From contig JAOSJQ010000001.1 of NCBI GenBank assembly GCA_027494035.1, forward strand, positions 3,410,001 through 3,474,000: 64,000 nucleotides of DNA, given 5' to 3'. Shown here piece after piece: positions 9,091-18,057 of the stretch. Source of the stretch: UTCFX2 sp002050125. GTDB lineage: Bacteria; Chloroflexota; Anaerolineae; Anaerolineales; UBA4823. The notes below the pieces were generated by a model that had not been told where the DNA came from, searched no databases, and saw nothing but the letters and a program-made list of their open reading frames with translations. Positions within the stretch are counted from its first letter, which is position 1, and every line of letters starts with the position of its first letter. The translations under genes were made by a program, and so were the position numbers.

Positions 9091-9109
9091 CCATCTGGAA
9101 ATAACGAAT

Positions 9110-9700
9110 ATGGCAGTCACTTACACGAACCGCAAGGGGCACACATACTACTTGTGCCAGGGGTTGACGAAAACTGGCAAGTTGCGCTACTACTTTGCCC
9201 GCAAACCAAAAGAAGGGTCCCCTGACCAGCTTCCGGAAGGCTACAAGATCAGTGAGAGCGTCAACGGGATTGTATCACTGGTTAAAGACCGACCTCAACT
9301 CATCTTGCCACAGGAGATTGAAAGTGTGGAGGCGGTTCTGGCTCGCCATCCCAAAGGCCGTGACTATCGTGTGGCTGTGCAGAAGAACCAGATCGTGATC
9401 TATGAACGGCTCGGACCGGACATTGATACACTGAGCGTCATATTCGGGAAGATTAGCGCGTTTCAATCGGATGCGATGAAAGCGCGCCTCCAGGAACAAT
9501 TGGACAAAATGGCGCGCTTCAGCCCTGTCCTGCGATTTATCCTGATTGACCCTGAGGAACGAAAATTTACAGCCGAACGCTGGAGCTACATGGGTGATAT
9601 CAATGATTGGATCGATATTGGTGAGTCAGGAAATATCGATAATCTAGCCCGCAGGCAGATCCCAAAACTGGGAACCGATGATTTCTGTGAGCTGTTCTGA
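9110..9700 (+). CDS. Conserved hypothetical protein
   Basis: 196 aa, 19 nt after the interrupted gene. The N-terminal 60 residues ('YTNRKGHTYYLCQGLTKTGK', then 'YYFARKP') form a strand-rich module rather like a small nucleic-acid or ribbon domain. The rest is mixed helix and strand with no signal peptide or membrane segment. No known motif is recognised. It appears intact, sitting between two genes that carry nonsense codons, and belongs to the same co-directional block starting at 6150. Confidence 0.6.
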   Translation: MAVTYTNRKGHTYYLCQGLTKTGKLRYYFARKPKEGSPDQLPEGYKISESVNGIVSLVKDRPQLILPQEIESVEAVLARHPKGRDYRVAVQKNQIVIYERLGPDIDTLSVIFGKISAFQSDAMKARLQEQLDKMARFSPVLRFILIDPEERKFTAERWSYMGDINDWIDIGESGNIDNLARRQIPKLGTDDFCELF

Positions 9701-9712
9701 AGTGAGGTGCAC

Positions 9713-10060
9713 ATGTCGGCACGAGGCCAATGGGTGTTCGATCCTGATTCTGGTGGTAAGAAAATCCCAGAGATAGTAAAGCGAAATATCTAACGGCGTA
9801 TCCATACGGTTGCCATCGAGCAGTTCAGCGGTAGATATACGCGCATGGAAATCCGCTTTCGGGGCCAGTTTTGTTATATTGACGCCTATACCGAATCGCG
9901 GATCTCGGAAAACTGGCCGCCGCCCAATTGGCCGGAAACCAGAGAGGAATATCTGGACAGGATGCGCAACACTCCTGTCCACCTCTGCCGTTTACGGTAC
10001 TTCGGTAACGACCGGTGGGGTTTTGCCTTTTATACCTACAGCAACGAGAAGTACGAGCTA
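9713..10060 (+). pseudogene. Conserved hypothetical protein with in-frame TAA and truncated 3' end
   Basis: The ATG at 9713, with GTGAGGTG just upstream, gives 26 codons ('MSARGQWVFDPDSGGKKIPE') and then TAA at 9791-9793. The same frame continues with 'RIHTVAIEQFSGRYTRMEIR', then 'QFCYIDAYTE' and 'HLCRLRYFGNDRWGFAFYTY', to 'NEKYELS' near 10057. CAA-to-TAA is the simplest cause of the stop. After about 10060 the DNA is the antisense of the truncated BTAD regulator, so the original C-terminus is lost. I recognise the sequence pattern as a widespread small protein of unknown role, possibly once an operon partner of the gene at 9110. Confidence 0.6.
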
Positions 10061-10994
10061 TCCATTGAACCAATTCTTCAACAAGCCGGGTCTTTCCGAT
10101 TCCAGCCTCTCCGCACAGCATCAAGACTTGCGCTCCATCGCCCATAGCAACAGCGCGCCAAGCCCGTAAAATCTGCGACCACTCTCTCTCCCGCCCTACC
10201 AGAGGTGAAAAGGCGGTCGTAGATGGTACCTTTGGAGAAAGTCGTGATTCGGCGCTTAGTAACTGCTCGTAGGCTTCCCGGGTCGCAGAACCGGGTTCTA
10301 CGCCCAGCTCACGTAGCAAGACAGTCATACATGTATGATAGACCCGCAAACCGCTGGCCCGGTCGCCATTCAGGGCATGCAAGCGAATGAGATGCAGATA
10401 TGTAACTTCATGCACCGGGTCATGTTGCAATAAGCGCTGTGCGTTGGCGATAGCTGCCTGGTAGTCGCGCTGTTCTTCTGCAATCCGAACCAAATGCTCT
10501 AAAGCGCCGAGATATGCCTGGCGTAAAGCTTCACGTTGAGGGATGATCCAATCATCGTAGCAGCTTGGTAGTAAATCTCCCCGGTACAAGGCAACTGCCC
10601 GCTCCAGCTCCACTCGCATTGCAGCAGAATCGATCCGTTGTGACGCTAGTCTGGCTTGAACCAGTGCGGTTTGAAAATCGGCTACATCCAGGGCTATTGG
10701 ATTATCAGGCTGCCACTGCAAGGTCTGTGTACTTACGTTTAAATAGGAGTCCGCATTCGGTAATGCGCGCCGCAGGTTGTGCAACAGGTACCGTAAGTTC
10801 GTGCGCGCCTGGGTCTCAGTCGTATCAGGCCAGAATAAAAATGCCAGGTGTGCACGGGGCTGTGGAGCATTTCTGTGAAGCATTAAATATGCCATCAGCA
10901 ATTGCAGGCGCGGCGTATCGATTTCCGCGACGGGCTTTTCATCATGGAGAATGCTGAAATCGCCTAACAGCGAAACGCTCAGCATCGGGGTCAA
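10060..10994 (-). pseudogene. BTAD/SARP-type transcriptional activator, truncated after Walker A
   Basis: The protein starts at a TTG (10994) preceded by GGAGGG, or at ATG 10985. The first about 95 residues are an OmpR/SARP-like DNA-binding domain ('AFLFWPDTTETQARTNLRYL'). Residues 105-250 are the BTAD helical repeat region, and an AAA domain begins at 'LVGRERE' with Walker A 'GEAGIGKTRL' (295-304). Similarity ends after 'VEELVQWI' at about 10058, where the sequence becomes antisense to the hypothetical gene at 9713. Full-length relatives have several hundred more residues with ATPase and TPR repeats, so this copy is probably non-functional. The DNA-binding part could still be made. Confidence 0.75.
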
Positions 10995-11104
10995 GTCTCA
11001 TCCCTCCATCGGGCATTTTACTATAACTTGTATTCGGGTCAAAGTTTGAGATGACAGAGAAAAATATACTCTCAAAGATTTCTACAGAACTACCTGGGAC
11101 ATTC

Positions 11105-12013
11105 CTAACATTCTTCGGCATAGGGCTGTTCTCCCGTCACGATTGGGGTGTCGGGCGAGTTGCCCCATTCTGCCCAAGAGCGATCATACTCACGCACCTT
11201 TGGATAACCAAGTAATTGGGTCAATACAAACCAGGCGTGCGTAGACAAGCCACCGCGCACACAATACGTGATGAGCTCTTTATCCGCTGTGATACCCAAA
11301 CTATCGAACATGATTTGTAACTCTATCGCTGATTTAAAGGTTCCACCTGCTTTAACCGTCGGAACCCGCCAGGCCTTGAAGGATCCATCCGGGTTGGTCT
11401 CACGGAGGGCTGCGAGGTTGATCGCGCCAGGTATATGTCCACCACGTGCCGCCCCGGCTTTATCGAGACCGCTGTACATTTCGACAGAGCGGGCATCGAT
11501 TAGCAGGTGATTCGCCTCATCAATAGATCCGAGCACATCCTCGCGGCTGGAACGCAGGCTCCAATCAGGTTCTCGGGCATGATAACTCGTTGGGGTGACC
11601 AGAGGGTTTTCTTGGGTTGTTTGCCTGCCCTCGTCCAGCCACTTTTGTCGGTCGCCATCCAGCAAGCTTAGATGTGAATGACCGTATATCTTCAACAGCC
11701 AGAACGCGTAAGTTGCCAGCAGGTTGTTCAAACCACTGTAGAGGACAACCGTCGATTCTGGTGTGACGCCCGATCTCGAAAATAGGGCTTCCAGGCCGGT
11801 TTGGTCAATGACATCCCGGCGGACGGAATCCTGGAGATCGCTCTCGAAGTCCCATGCAATGGCGCCAGGAATGTGTTGGTTGTCATAAGCTGGTTTGCCA
11901 AAAACAGGCGAGGCACCCCAAATGATCTCAACCAAACGAACGCGAGGATCATCTATATGGCCGGCTACCCAATGAGTGTTAACGTAACTTTCTGGGTAAT
12001 CAGAATCTGTCAT
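11105..12013 (-). CDS. Thiosulfate/3-mercaptopyruvate sulfurtransferase (two rhodanese domains)
   Basis: 302 aa with the usual tandem rhodanese arrangement. The N-terminal domain is a non-catalytic copy ('VVLYSGLNNLLATYAFWLL', no loop Cys). The C-terminal domain has the active-site loop 'YCVRGGLSTHAW' with nucleophile Cys251. 'HIPGAINL' and 'DARSVEMYSG' are typical rhodanese landmarks. It transfers sulfane sulfur to thiophilic acceptors such as cyanide or thiols in the cytoplasm; there is no export signal. GGAGG lies 4 nt before the ATG at 12013. The six-residue CVRGGL loop deviates from the commonest CRVG/CGSGVT loops, so the donor is uncertain. Confidence 0.9.
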   Translation of the reverse strand: MTDSDYPESYVNTHWVAGHIDDPRVRLVEIIWGASPVFGKPAYDNQHIPGAIAWDFESDLQDSVRRDVIDQTGLEALFSRSGVTPESTVVLYSGLNNLLATYAFWLLKIYGHSHLSLLDGDRQKWLDEGRQTTQENPLVTPTSYHAREPDWSLRSSREDVLGSIDEANHLLIDARSVEMYSGLDKAGAARGGHIPGAINLAALRETNPDGSFKAWRVPTVKAGGTFKSAIELQIMFDSLGITADKELITYCVRGGLSTHAWFVLTQLLGYPKVREYDRSWAEWGNSPDTPIVTGEQPYAEEC

Positions 12014-12041
12014 AACGCCTCCACATAGGTTTCTTCATGGT

Positions 12042-12968
12042 TTATGCCGACGTTAATTTTGTAACTTCCAAACCGGCGTTCAGCTCATCCGCCAGCGCAG
12101 ACAATTCGGCTTGTTCAGCCTCGCTCAGGCATGCCCAGGGCGTAAAGAAATATCGGTCGGTCAGCGCTTCGGCCTCGTCGCGCAGCTTTAGTCCTCCCTC
12201 GGTCGTTAGATAGTTGCCGGAAACTTCCTTGATCCAGCCGCGCCCCTCCAGATCTTGCAGGATAGAGGCATATTCTTCGCGTGGTATCTCTCGCCCCTCT
12301 AACTCCGCGTAGATCAGATCGAGGGTGTTCAACTTCCCCTCCCAGACTTCTGGCAGCACTTCCCAACGGTTGCCTTCGATGCCATAATGCTGCCACGAGG
12401 CCAGGTGCGAGTTGCCCCGGTATTTATCCAGCGTGGCAAAGTAATGCACAAAAAAGGCGCATGGGCGGCGCAGCCTTTCCGGGGTGCATATTTTTGAAAT
12501 ACTGGACTGAGCCAAAAACAAGCGGAGGTTCCGGTGCGGTAAGCGAAGCCTGGCATATCCGCTCAAGATAGCCGTTGATTCTCACCATATCTGCCAGAGG
12601 GATCTGCTGAGCGACAGAGAGCAGCTCTTCTGCCGCCTGGATGAACTCTTGTGCGGCATGCAGACCTTTCTGCGTGGCCTGATACCCCGCTCCTTGAGCG
12701 ATGTTACTCAAGATGCCTAGCTCCACAGCCCGACCAAACCGCGCTTCGGCCACCCGCTCCGAACCGTATGGAAACATCTTCATATGCATGGAGGTGGAGA
12801 ATGGCTCGGAGCCGAAGATAAAGATAGCCGACTCCAGGAAATCCAGCCCGGAGCATAACTTTGCTCCTGTGCGATTTTCAGCCAGGCTGAATAGGCAGCT
12901 TCGTTCAAAGGGTCGAAACTCGCCTCCAATGTTGACCAGATGGAATTTAGCATTTCTTCCTTCGTCAA
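12042..12968 (-). pseudogene. Conserved hypothetical protein with two frameshifts
   Basis: Three consecutive frames make up one protein. From 12968: 'MTKEEMLNSIWSTLEASFDP' to 'APGWISW'. From about 12835: 'FIFGSEPFSTSMHMKMFPYG', 'AEARFGRAVELGIL' and 'YFKNMHPGKAAPPMRLF'. From about 12440 to 12042: 'ATLDKYRGNSHLASWQHYGI', 'GNRWEVLPEVWEGK' and a tail 'LTDRYFFTPWACLSEAEQAE'. The second shift lies in a TTT run near 12440. The repeated helical, winged-helix-like pattern ('AVELGIL...ATQKGLHAAQE', 'LEGRGWI...LTTEGGLKLR') suggests a regulator or stress protein of unknown function. It is inactive as written; sequencing error cannot be excluded. Confidence 0.6.
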
Positions 12969-13044
12969 TAAGTGAACACGAGGTCATGCTCTAATGCCAA
13001 CCGCACGAGTATGTTGGGAGTGGCAAATGGGAACTTCTTTCTTC

Positions 13045-13458
13045 TTACACCGGCATTCCAACCGATTTGTGAAAATGGACGATCACCCAATGATCCTCCT
13101 GCTTCTCTAGGATCCAGGTACAGCGCAGGTTCATTGCAATAGGCTGACCACCCATTTTCCCGCTGAAGACCCACTGGTTAGTTGCCCAAGCCATATCTCC
13201 TTCGGGCGAGATATGGATGGTCTCATCACTGACAGTGATGTGAATTTCCTCTAGTGCGGCATTCTGAGCCTGCATAGCCTGCTCCAGGGCCTCAAAACCA
13301 ACCAGCCACTCGCTCGCACCAGCGCCAATCCATACCGAACTTGGATCCTGGGTTACCACTTGGGGCAACAAACGTATGTCCTCCCTCTCGACTGCGTTTA
13401 TCCAAGCATCAATGCCTGCCTTGATAGCAGTTCTTTCATCCGTCCAAATTACGTTCAT
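13045..13458 (-). CDS. SnoaL-like / NTF2-fold protein
   Basis: 137 aa from the ATG at 13458, which has AAGGGA upstream; longer frames extending to 13713 overlap the divergent regulator's promoter and are not likely. The pattern 'AIKAGIDAWINAVEREDIRL', 'SVWIGAGASEWLVGFEALEQ', 'MAWATNQWVFS' and 'LRCTWILEKQEDHWVIVHFH' is that of SnoaL_3-type NTF2-fold proteins, a small alpha+beta cone used as enzymes or binding proteins. No specific catalytic set can be assigned. It is transcribed divergently from the XRE-ATPase gene, and the 174-bp gap probably carries both promoters, so that regulator may control it. Confidence 0.75.
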   Translation of the reverse strand: MNVIWTDERTAIKAGIDAWINAVEREDIRLLPQVVTQDPSSVWIGAGASEWLVGFEALEQAMQAQNAALEEIHITVSDETIHISPEGDMAWATNQWVFSGKMGGQPIAMNLRCTWILEKQEDHWVIVHFHKSVGMPV

Positions 13459-13632
13459 GAGCGAATCCCTTTCTTGAATATTATTTTCTGAGCGATCCAT
13501 TTGTTCTGATTGACACATTACAACACTAGATCGACAATACAGGGTATCGATTTTCGGTACAAATGAGATACAATATATATGATTAGTCCGTAAATCGTGT
13601 TCATAACAATGGTGATGCCGGGCGAGGCGGCA

Positions 13633-16029
13633 ATGGATACGTCGGAATCTTTTGGATATTGGGTGCGACGGCGCCGAAAAGCCCTTGATCTGACCCAGAA
13701 AGGGTTGGCTCAACGCGTAGGTTGTGCTGAGGTTACTTTACGCAAGATCGAGGCAGACGAGCGCCGTCCGTCACGCCAGATGGCTGAACGCTTGGCTCAT
13801 TGCTTATCATTATCTGCACCAGAAACCTCCGAATTTCTTATGATAGCAACTGGAGAGCGGCCGATCCATAAGATGAGGTCGTTTACAGTGTCGCCGGGCA
13901 ACTTCTTGCCAAGCAATTTGCCTGTGCCAATAACCCCATTGATCGGACGCTCCGAAGAGCTTGAAGCAATCGTGAACTACCTGTGTCGTAGAGAAGTTCG
14001 GCTGCATACCTTGACAGGTCCCGTAGGTGTAGGCAAGACCCGGCTGGCAATCGAGATAGGGTTACGCGTGCAACATAATTTTAAGGACGGCGTGTACCTA
14101 GTTGAACTAGTGCCAGTTCAAGACCCTGCTTTGGTGCCATCTGTCACAGCCGCCGTTTTAGGGATTCGCGAAACGAATAGCCAAAGTTTGGTGAAATCCA
14201 TTTCAAACCATCTGGCTAATAAAGAACTGATGTTGATCTTTGATAATTTCGAGCACCTACTTCCAGCAGCGGGTTATCTGTCCGACCTGTTACGGTGTGC
14301 GCCGGGTTTAAGGCTGCTAGTCACCAGTCGGGCAATTCTGCATCTTTATGGGGAGCACGAATATGTAGTACTCCCCATGCACGTACCAAAGACGAACAAC
14401 CCAATTGAAGCAGCTCAATCCGCCTGCGTACAATTATTCTGCGAGCGAGCGCAAGCAACTCAGGCAGACTTTCGCATGACGCCGGAATTGGTTCCTGTGA
14501 TAACAGAAATCTGCCGCAGGTTAGACGGCTTGCCCTTAGCCATCGAACTGGCCGCGGCGCGCATCAAGCTCTTTTCAGTGAAGGAACTGCTTCAGCGACT
14601 GGAGCGACGCTTGCCAGCACTAGCCAAAGGCTCCTCGGGTCATCAACCGCACGACCAGTTGCTGGAAAACGCCATTGCCTGGAGTTATGGGTTGCTGCCA
14701 CCCACGGATCGCACGCTGCTGAACCGCCTGGCTGTGTTCAAAGGTAGTTTCACCCTGGCAGCCGCCGAGGCAGTCTGTGCGTTCCCCTTCACTTTGCAGG
14801 GATTTTCTACCGATCGCGAAGCCGTTCTGCAAATGCCAGATATAACAAATAGCCTGGGAGTACTCCTGGATCAGAGCCTTCTACTGCGCCAGAAAGTCAG
14901 CCCTACTGCCGAGGAATCCCGATACCTGAACTTGGAAACGATCCGTGAGTTTGCCCTGGAGCAGCTTCAAACCGGCGACGAGTTCGGATTATTGCACCAA
15001 CGTCATGCGGACTACTACTCGGCTTGGGCAGGACGCGCTGAGGCTCATCTGAATGGACCTGATCAGGCAGCATGGCTAACATGCATGGAACTCGATATCG
15101 ATAACTTGAGGGCAGCTTTGAGCTGGTTGCTGGCAGCAGGTCAAGTAGAGATGGCTGCACGCATGGCTTGCACGCTGGCGGTCTTCTGGCGGCGGCGCGG
15201 CTATTATAGCGAAGGACATGCTTGGTTAGAGCAGGTGCTGCTGAACATGACTTCAGATTGCATACCGGATTCCTTGCGGGCAAGGGTCCTCCAGACGACA
15301 GGCTCATTGGCTTACAGGAAAGGTGATTGGACATCAGCACGGAAGTCATTAAAAGAAAGCCTGGTTCTATATAAGTCGTGTGGGGACCAACCGGGTATCG
15401 CCAGAGTGTTGTTCGATTTGGGGTGGATTGCGATCGATCAGGGTGACTGGATCGAGGCTGCCCGGTTGAATGAGAAGAGCTTGACATTGACGCGTAAAGC
15501 AGGTGATCATCTAGGGATATACTGTGCGCTGACCAACCTGGGATGGGTGAGGCTCTGCACAGGTGAACATGACGAGGCGGCTGCGCGATTTACTGAGGCT
15601 CACAAGATTGCCGGTCAGGCTGGATACACCAAAGGCATTGCAGTGTCTTTAGCCAACCTCGCCTGGATCGCCCTCAAACGAGATGAACTTGCATCTGCTA
15701 AGGCTCAAGCAATAGAGAGCCTGCGCCTGTGCCATTTACTTGGAGAGAGAGAAGTTCTGGCTGAGTGCCTGGAAATTCTAGTGATTGTAGCCTTCAGGGA
15801 AAAAGAATATGAGCGCGCAATACGATTGAGCGGTGCTGCCCATGCCCTTTGGGCTGCTCTGCAAGTAACCCGTTCGCCAATGCAATATTCTGCAGCCGCT
15901 CATGCCGAAGCATTAGCAACCCTCCAAAAGGGTCTTTCGGATGACGTTTTCTCTTCAATTTGGCAGCAAGGGTGTGAGATGAGCCTGGATTCAATTGCAG
16001 GATATGCACTTGATAATACAGCTGCTTGA
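13633..16029 (+). CDS. XRE-family transcriptional regulator with NB-ARC-like ATPase and TPR repeats
   Basis: 798 aa from ATG 13633, which has GCGAGG upstream; ATG 13597 is an alternative. Residues 6-60 are a Cro/CI-type helix-turn-helix ('RRKALDLTQKGLAQRVGCAE'). A signal-transduction ATPase follows with Walker A 'GPVGVGKTRL' (129-138), Walker B 'LMLIFDNFEHL', and the 'DGLPLAIELAAARI' motif typical of AfsR/MalT-like NTPases. The C-terminal half is a chain of TPR-like repeats ('LANLAWIALKRDELASAKAQ'). Such proteins are cytoplasmic ligand-gated regulators, frequent in Chloroflexota and Actinobacteria. The target is unknown; the divergent SnoaL-like gene is the nearest candidate. Confidence 0.85.
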   Translation: MDTSESFGYWVRRRRKALDLTQKGLAQRVGCAEVTLRKIEADERRPSRQMAERLAHCLSLSAPETSEFLMIATGERPIHKMRSFTVSPGNFLPSNLPVPITPLIGRSEELEAIVNYLCRREVRLHTLTGPVGVGKTRLAIEIGLRVQHNFKDGVYLVELVPVQDPALVPSVTAAVLGIRETNSQSLVKSISNHLANKELMLIFDNFEHLLPAAGYLSDLLRCAPGLRLLVTSRAILHLYGEHEYVVLPMHVPKTNNPIEAAQSACVQLFCERAQATQADFRMTPELVPVITEICRRLDGLPLAIELAAARIKLFSVKELLQRLERRLPALAKGSSGHQPHDQLLENAIAWSYGLLPPTDRTLLNRLAVFKGSFTLAAAEAVCAFPFTLQGFSTDREAVLQMPDITNSLGVLLDQSLLLRQKVSPTAEESRYLNLETIREFALEQLQTGDEFGLLHQRHADYYSAWAGRAEAHLNGPDQAAWLTCMELDIDNLRAALSWLLAAGQVEMAARMACTLAVFWRRRGYYSEGHAWLEQVLLNMTSDCIPDSLRARVLQTTGSLAYRKGDWTSARKSLKESLVLYKSCGDQPGIARVLFDLGWIAIDQGDWIEAARLNEKSLTLTRKAGDHLGIYCALTNLGWVRLCTGEHDEAAARFTEAHKIAGQAGYTKGIAVSLANLAWIALKRDELASAKAQAIESLRLCHLLGEREVLAECLEILVIVAFREKEYERAIRLSGAAHALWAALQVTRSPMQYSAAAHAEALATLQKGLSDDVFSSIWQQGCEMSLDSIAGYALDNTAA

Positions 16030-16056
16030 TGGTTTCTATAATACTCTAGGGAGAAA

Positions 16057-16240
16057 TTACCACAGGCGAGTAGCAAGATTGAAATCAAGGGGGATGATTT
16101 TATTAATGGAACCGAGGTAGGCGTCTTCGAGATTCGGTGCGACATTTTCTGCTATTGAACTGGGCTGCTCTACGCTAGCAACGCGCACCCGGGTTCCATC
16201 ACTGCGACGGGCGGCGCCGCTGACGATTGTAGACAGTGGA
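16057..16240 (-). pseudogene. Possible C-terminal remnant of an ABC transporter ATPase
   Basis: The minus strand encodes about 60 residues ending at 16057 that contain 'ENVAPNLEDAYLGSI' preceded by 'RVRVASVEQPSS'. The 'P-x-LED-x-(Y/F)-L' pattern near a C-terminus is characteristic of ABC-2 type ATP-binding subunits. No other part of such a gene is present, because ISL3 copy 1 starts immediately upstream of the fragment. The match is short and uncertain; it explains the coding-like sequence between the XRE regulator and the IS. Confidence 0.3.
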
Positions 16241-16248
16241 AGAAACGG

Positions 16249-17495
16249 ATGAAACGAGCACGAGCAACGGTACCATTGGATATACCCGATGTGAGGGTAT
16301 TGAGCACAGAAATCAACAAAGTTGGCGAGTTGATCATCACTATTGAGAGCAGCAAAGAAGGGACCCTCTGCCGTCAATGCGGGCGAGAGATCCGTAAACG
16401 GCACGGGTATGATGAATGGACGATCATCCGGCACTTGCCAGTATTTGGGCGGCCGAGCTATCTGCGCTATCGTCCCCGGCGCTACCAATGTATGCTGTGT
16501 GAGGGTCACCCGACCACGACGGAGCAACTGAGCTGGCGTAAGAGTAACAGTCCCCATAGTATGGTAGATGATGATCACCTGCTGTTGCAACTGGTCAATG
16601 CGACCGTGGAAGATGTGAGCATCAAAGAAGGGGTGGCTTATGACTGCGTCCTGGGTGTCTTGGAGCGGCGGATCAACGCCAGCGTGGATTGGTGGCAATA
16701 TAGCGCCTTGGGCGTTATCGGGTTGGATGAAATTGCGCTCAAGAAAGGCCACCGCAACTATGTGGTGATTGTGACGGCGCGCCTGGCGGAAGGTCGAGTG
16801 GTGATCCTGGCGGTTTTGCCAGATCGCCAGAAGGATACCGTGGTTGAATTCCTGCGGTCGATCCCGGAAAGCTTGAAACAGAGCATTCATACCGTGTGTT
16901 GTGACATGTACGAAGGCTTTAGCGAAGCAGTGCGGGAAGAGCTGAGCCACGTGCGCATCGTGATTGATCGTTTCCATGTCGCCAGGGCTTACCGAGATGG
17001 TCTGGACGACCTGCGCAAACAAGAACTGGGACGACTGAAAAAGGAGCTTCCTGACGTCGAATACAAGCAGTTGAAGGGCAGTATGTGAGCCTTGCGCAAG
17101 AAGCCCACTGAGCTGACCGTCGAAGAAAGACGCACCCTCCGACTTCTTTTCCGCTACTCGCCTAAGCTGAAGCAGGCTTATGACTTGCAGCAACAATTGA
17201 CAGAGATTTTTGACCAGCACATTTCCCCGCCATCGCCAAAACCAAAATCCGGGCCTGGATCAAACGCGTCGCCAAAAGTGAGTTGCGCTGCTTTGATAAG
17301 TTCATCCATACCCTGGGCCGTTGGTGGCAGGAAATCATCAACTATTTCGTCAACCGTGACAATAGTGGCTTTGTTGAAGGCTTGAACAACAAACTCAAGG
17401 TGCTCAAACGGCGTTGTTATGGTGTGTTCAACTTGAAGCATCTTTTTCAACGCATCTTCCTCGATTTGGAAGGCTATCGCCTGTTCGCGTCTTGA
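16249..17495 (+). pseudogene. ISL3-family transposase, interrupted by TGA and a frameshift
   Basis: The N-terminal Zn-ribbon ('CRQCGREIRKRHGYDEW', later 'YQCMLCEGHP') and DDE domain ('VIGLDEIALKKGHRNYVVIV', 'CCDMYEGFSEAV', 'DRFHVARAYRDGLDDLRK') identify an ISL3 transposase. An in-frame TGA at 17086-17088 falls after 'QLKGSM' and before 'ALRKKPTELT'; ISL3 relatives have Trp here. A one-base deletion in the C-run at 17225-17228 (four C, against five in copy 2) then shifts the frame. The catalytic Glu region ('GFVEGLNNKLKVLKRR') lies beyond both lesions, so the copy is dead. Confidence 0.85.
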
Positions 17496-17535
17496 CCACC
17501 ATATATGGTCGAATCACAGCAACTCCCAATGAGCC
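16249..17535 (+). mobile_element. ISL3-family element, copy 1 (left end missing)
   Basis: This segment is nearly identical to 31166-32453. Its right terminus carries the inverted repeat end ...CAACTCCCAATGAGCC (ending 17535), the same as copy 2. The left terminus with GGCTCATTGGGAGTTGC, present in copy 2 at 31085, is absent here: upstream of 16249 the two copies have no similarity, and the first about 45 bp after the ATG are mismatched at many positions before identity becomes near-complete. The element is thus truncated or recombined at its left end and cannot move by itself. Confidence 0.85.
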
Positions 17536-17538
17536 ACA

Positions 17539-18057
17539 TTAACCCAATACACTGCTTCGATCTATCTTATGGAATAAGTCCTGCTCACCATGAAAATCCT
17601 GTAAGCCCCAGCATGTCATCCCGATTTTCTCCATAACACGTATCGCCCCTAGATTACGGGGATTTGCCATGCCATAGATAGCCTCTATGTCTGTGAAGGA
17701 AAAAGCGTTAGCTACTACAGCTCTGCCAATTTCGGTAGCATATCCCTTGCTCCAAAACGGCACGCCAAATTGCCATTCGATTTCAGGTTGTTTTGGTAAG
17801 TATGGATTAAGACCGATCAATCCTATAAGCGTCTGGCTGTCTCTCAAAATACAAGCTCCATGGAAAAGTTCTAGGGTGCAAAAATTTTGATCCAGCATAA
17901 ACTGGATATATTCAACCGTCCGTTCTTTTGTCCAGGGGGTATCGCCAGTGTATTGATGTACCCGGCTGTCTGACATGATTTTCCAAAGAGCCGTGGCATC
18001 GTCCAGTTTCCATTGGCGAATGGTAAAGCGTTCGGTTTGAAGAAAAACAAAACACAT
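17539..18057 (-). CDS. GNAT-family N-acetyltransferase (RimJ/RimL-like)
   Basis: 172 aa from ATG 18057. AAGGAGAT is 8 nt upstream of this ATG and only 2 nt upstream of the alternative at 18063, so 18057 is preferred. The fold is seen in 'TERFTIRQWKLDDATALWKI', a beta-4 strand 'ACILRDSQTLIGLIGL', the acetyl-CoA loop region 'FWSKGYATEIGRAVVANAF' and the C-terminal 'NPRNLGAIRVMEKIGM'. This subgroup acetylates protein N-termini or small amines; the substrate is not predictable. The start overlaps the stop of the serine hydrolase gene (TAATG), so both are translated from one message. Confidence 0.85.
   Translation of the reverse strand: MCFVFLQTERFTIRQWKLDDATALWKIMSDSRVHQYTGDTPWTKERTVEYIQFMLDQNFCTLELFHGACILRDSQTLIGLIGLNPYLPKQPEIEWQFGVPFWSKGYATEIGRAVVANAFSFTDIEAIYGMANPRNLGAIRVMEKIGMTCWGLQDFHGEQDLFHKIDRSSVLG

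Noticed and set aside
12965..13174. 69-codon minus-strand frame overlapping the SnoaL-like gene
   Set aside because: Out-of-frame shadow of the 137-aa SnoaL-like protein, which has the domain pattern and a ribosome site.
16057..17220. 387-codon minus-strand open frame across ISL3 copy 1
   Set aside because: It is antisense to the transposase, repeats in copy 2 (31175-32368), and shows no protein-like motif apart from the short ABC-like tail outside the IS.
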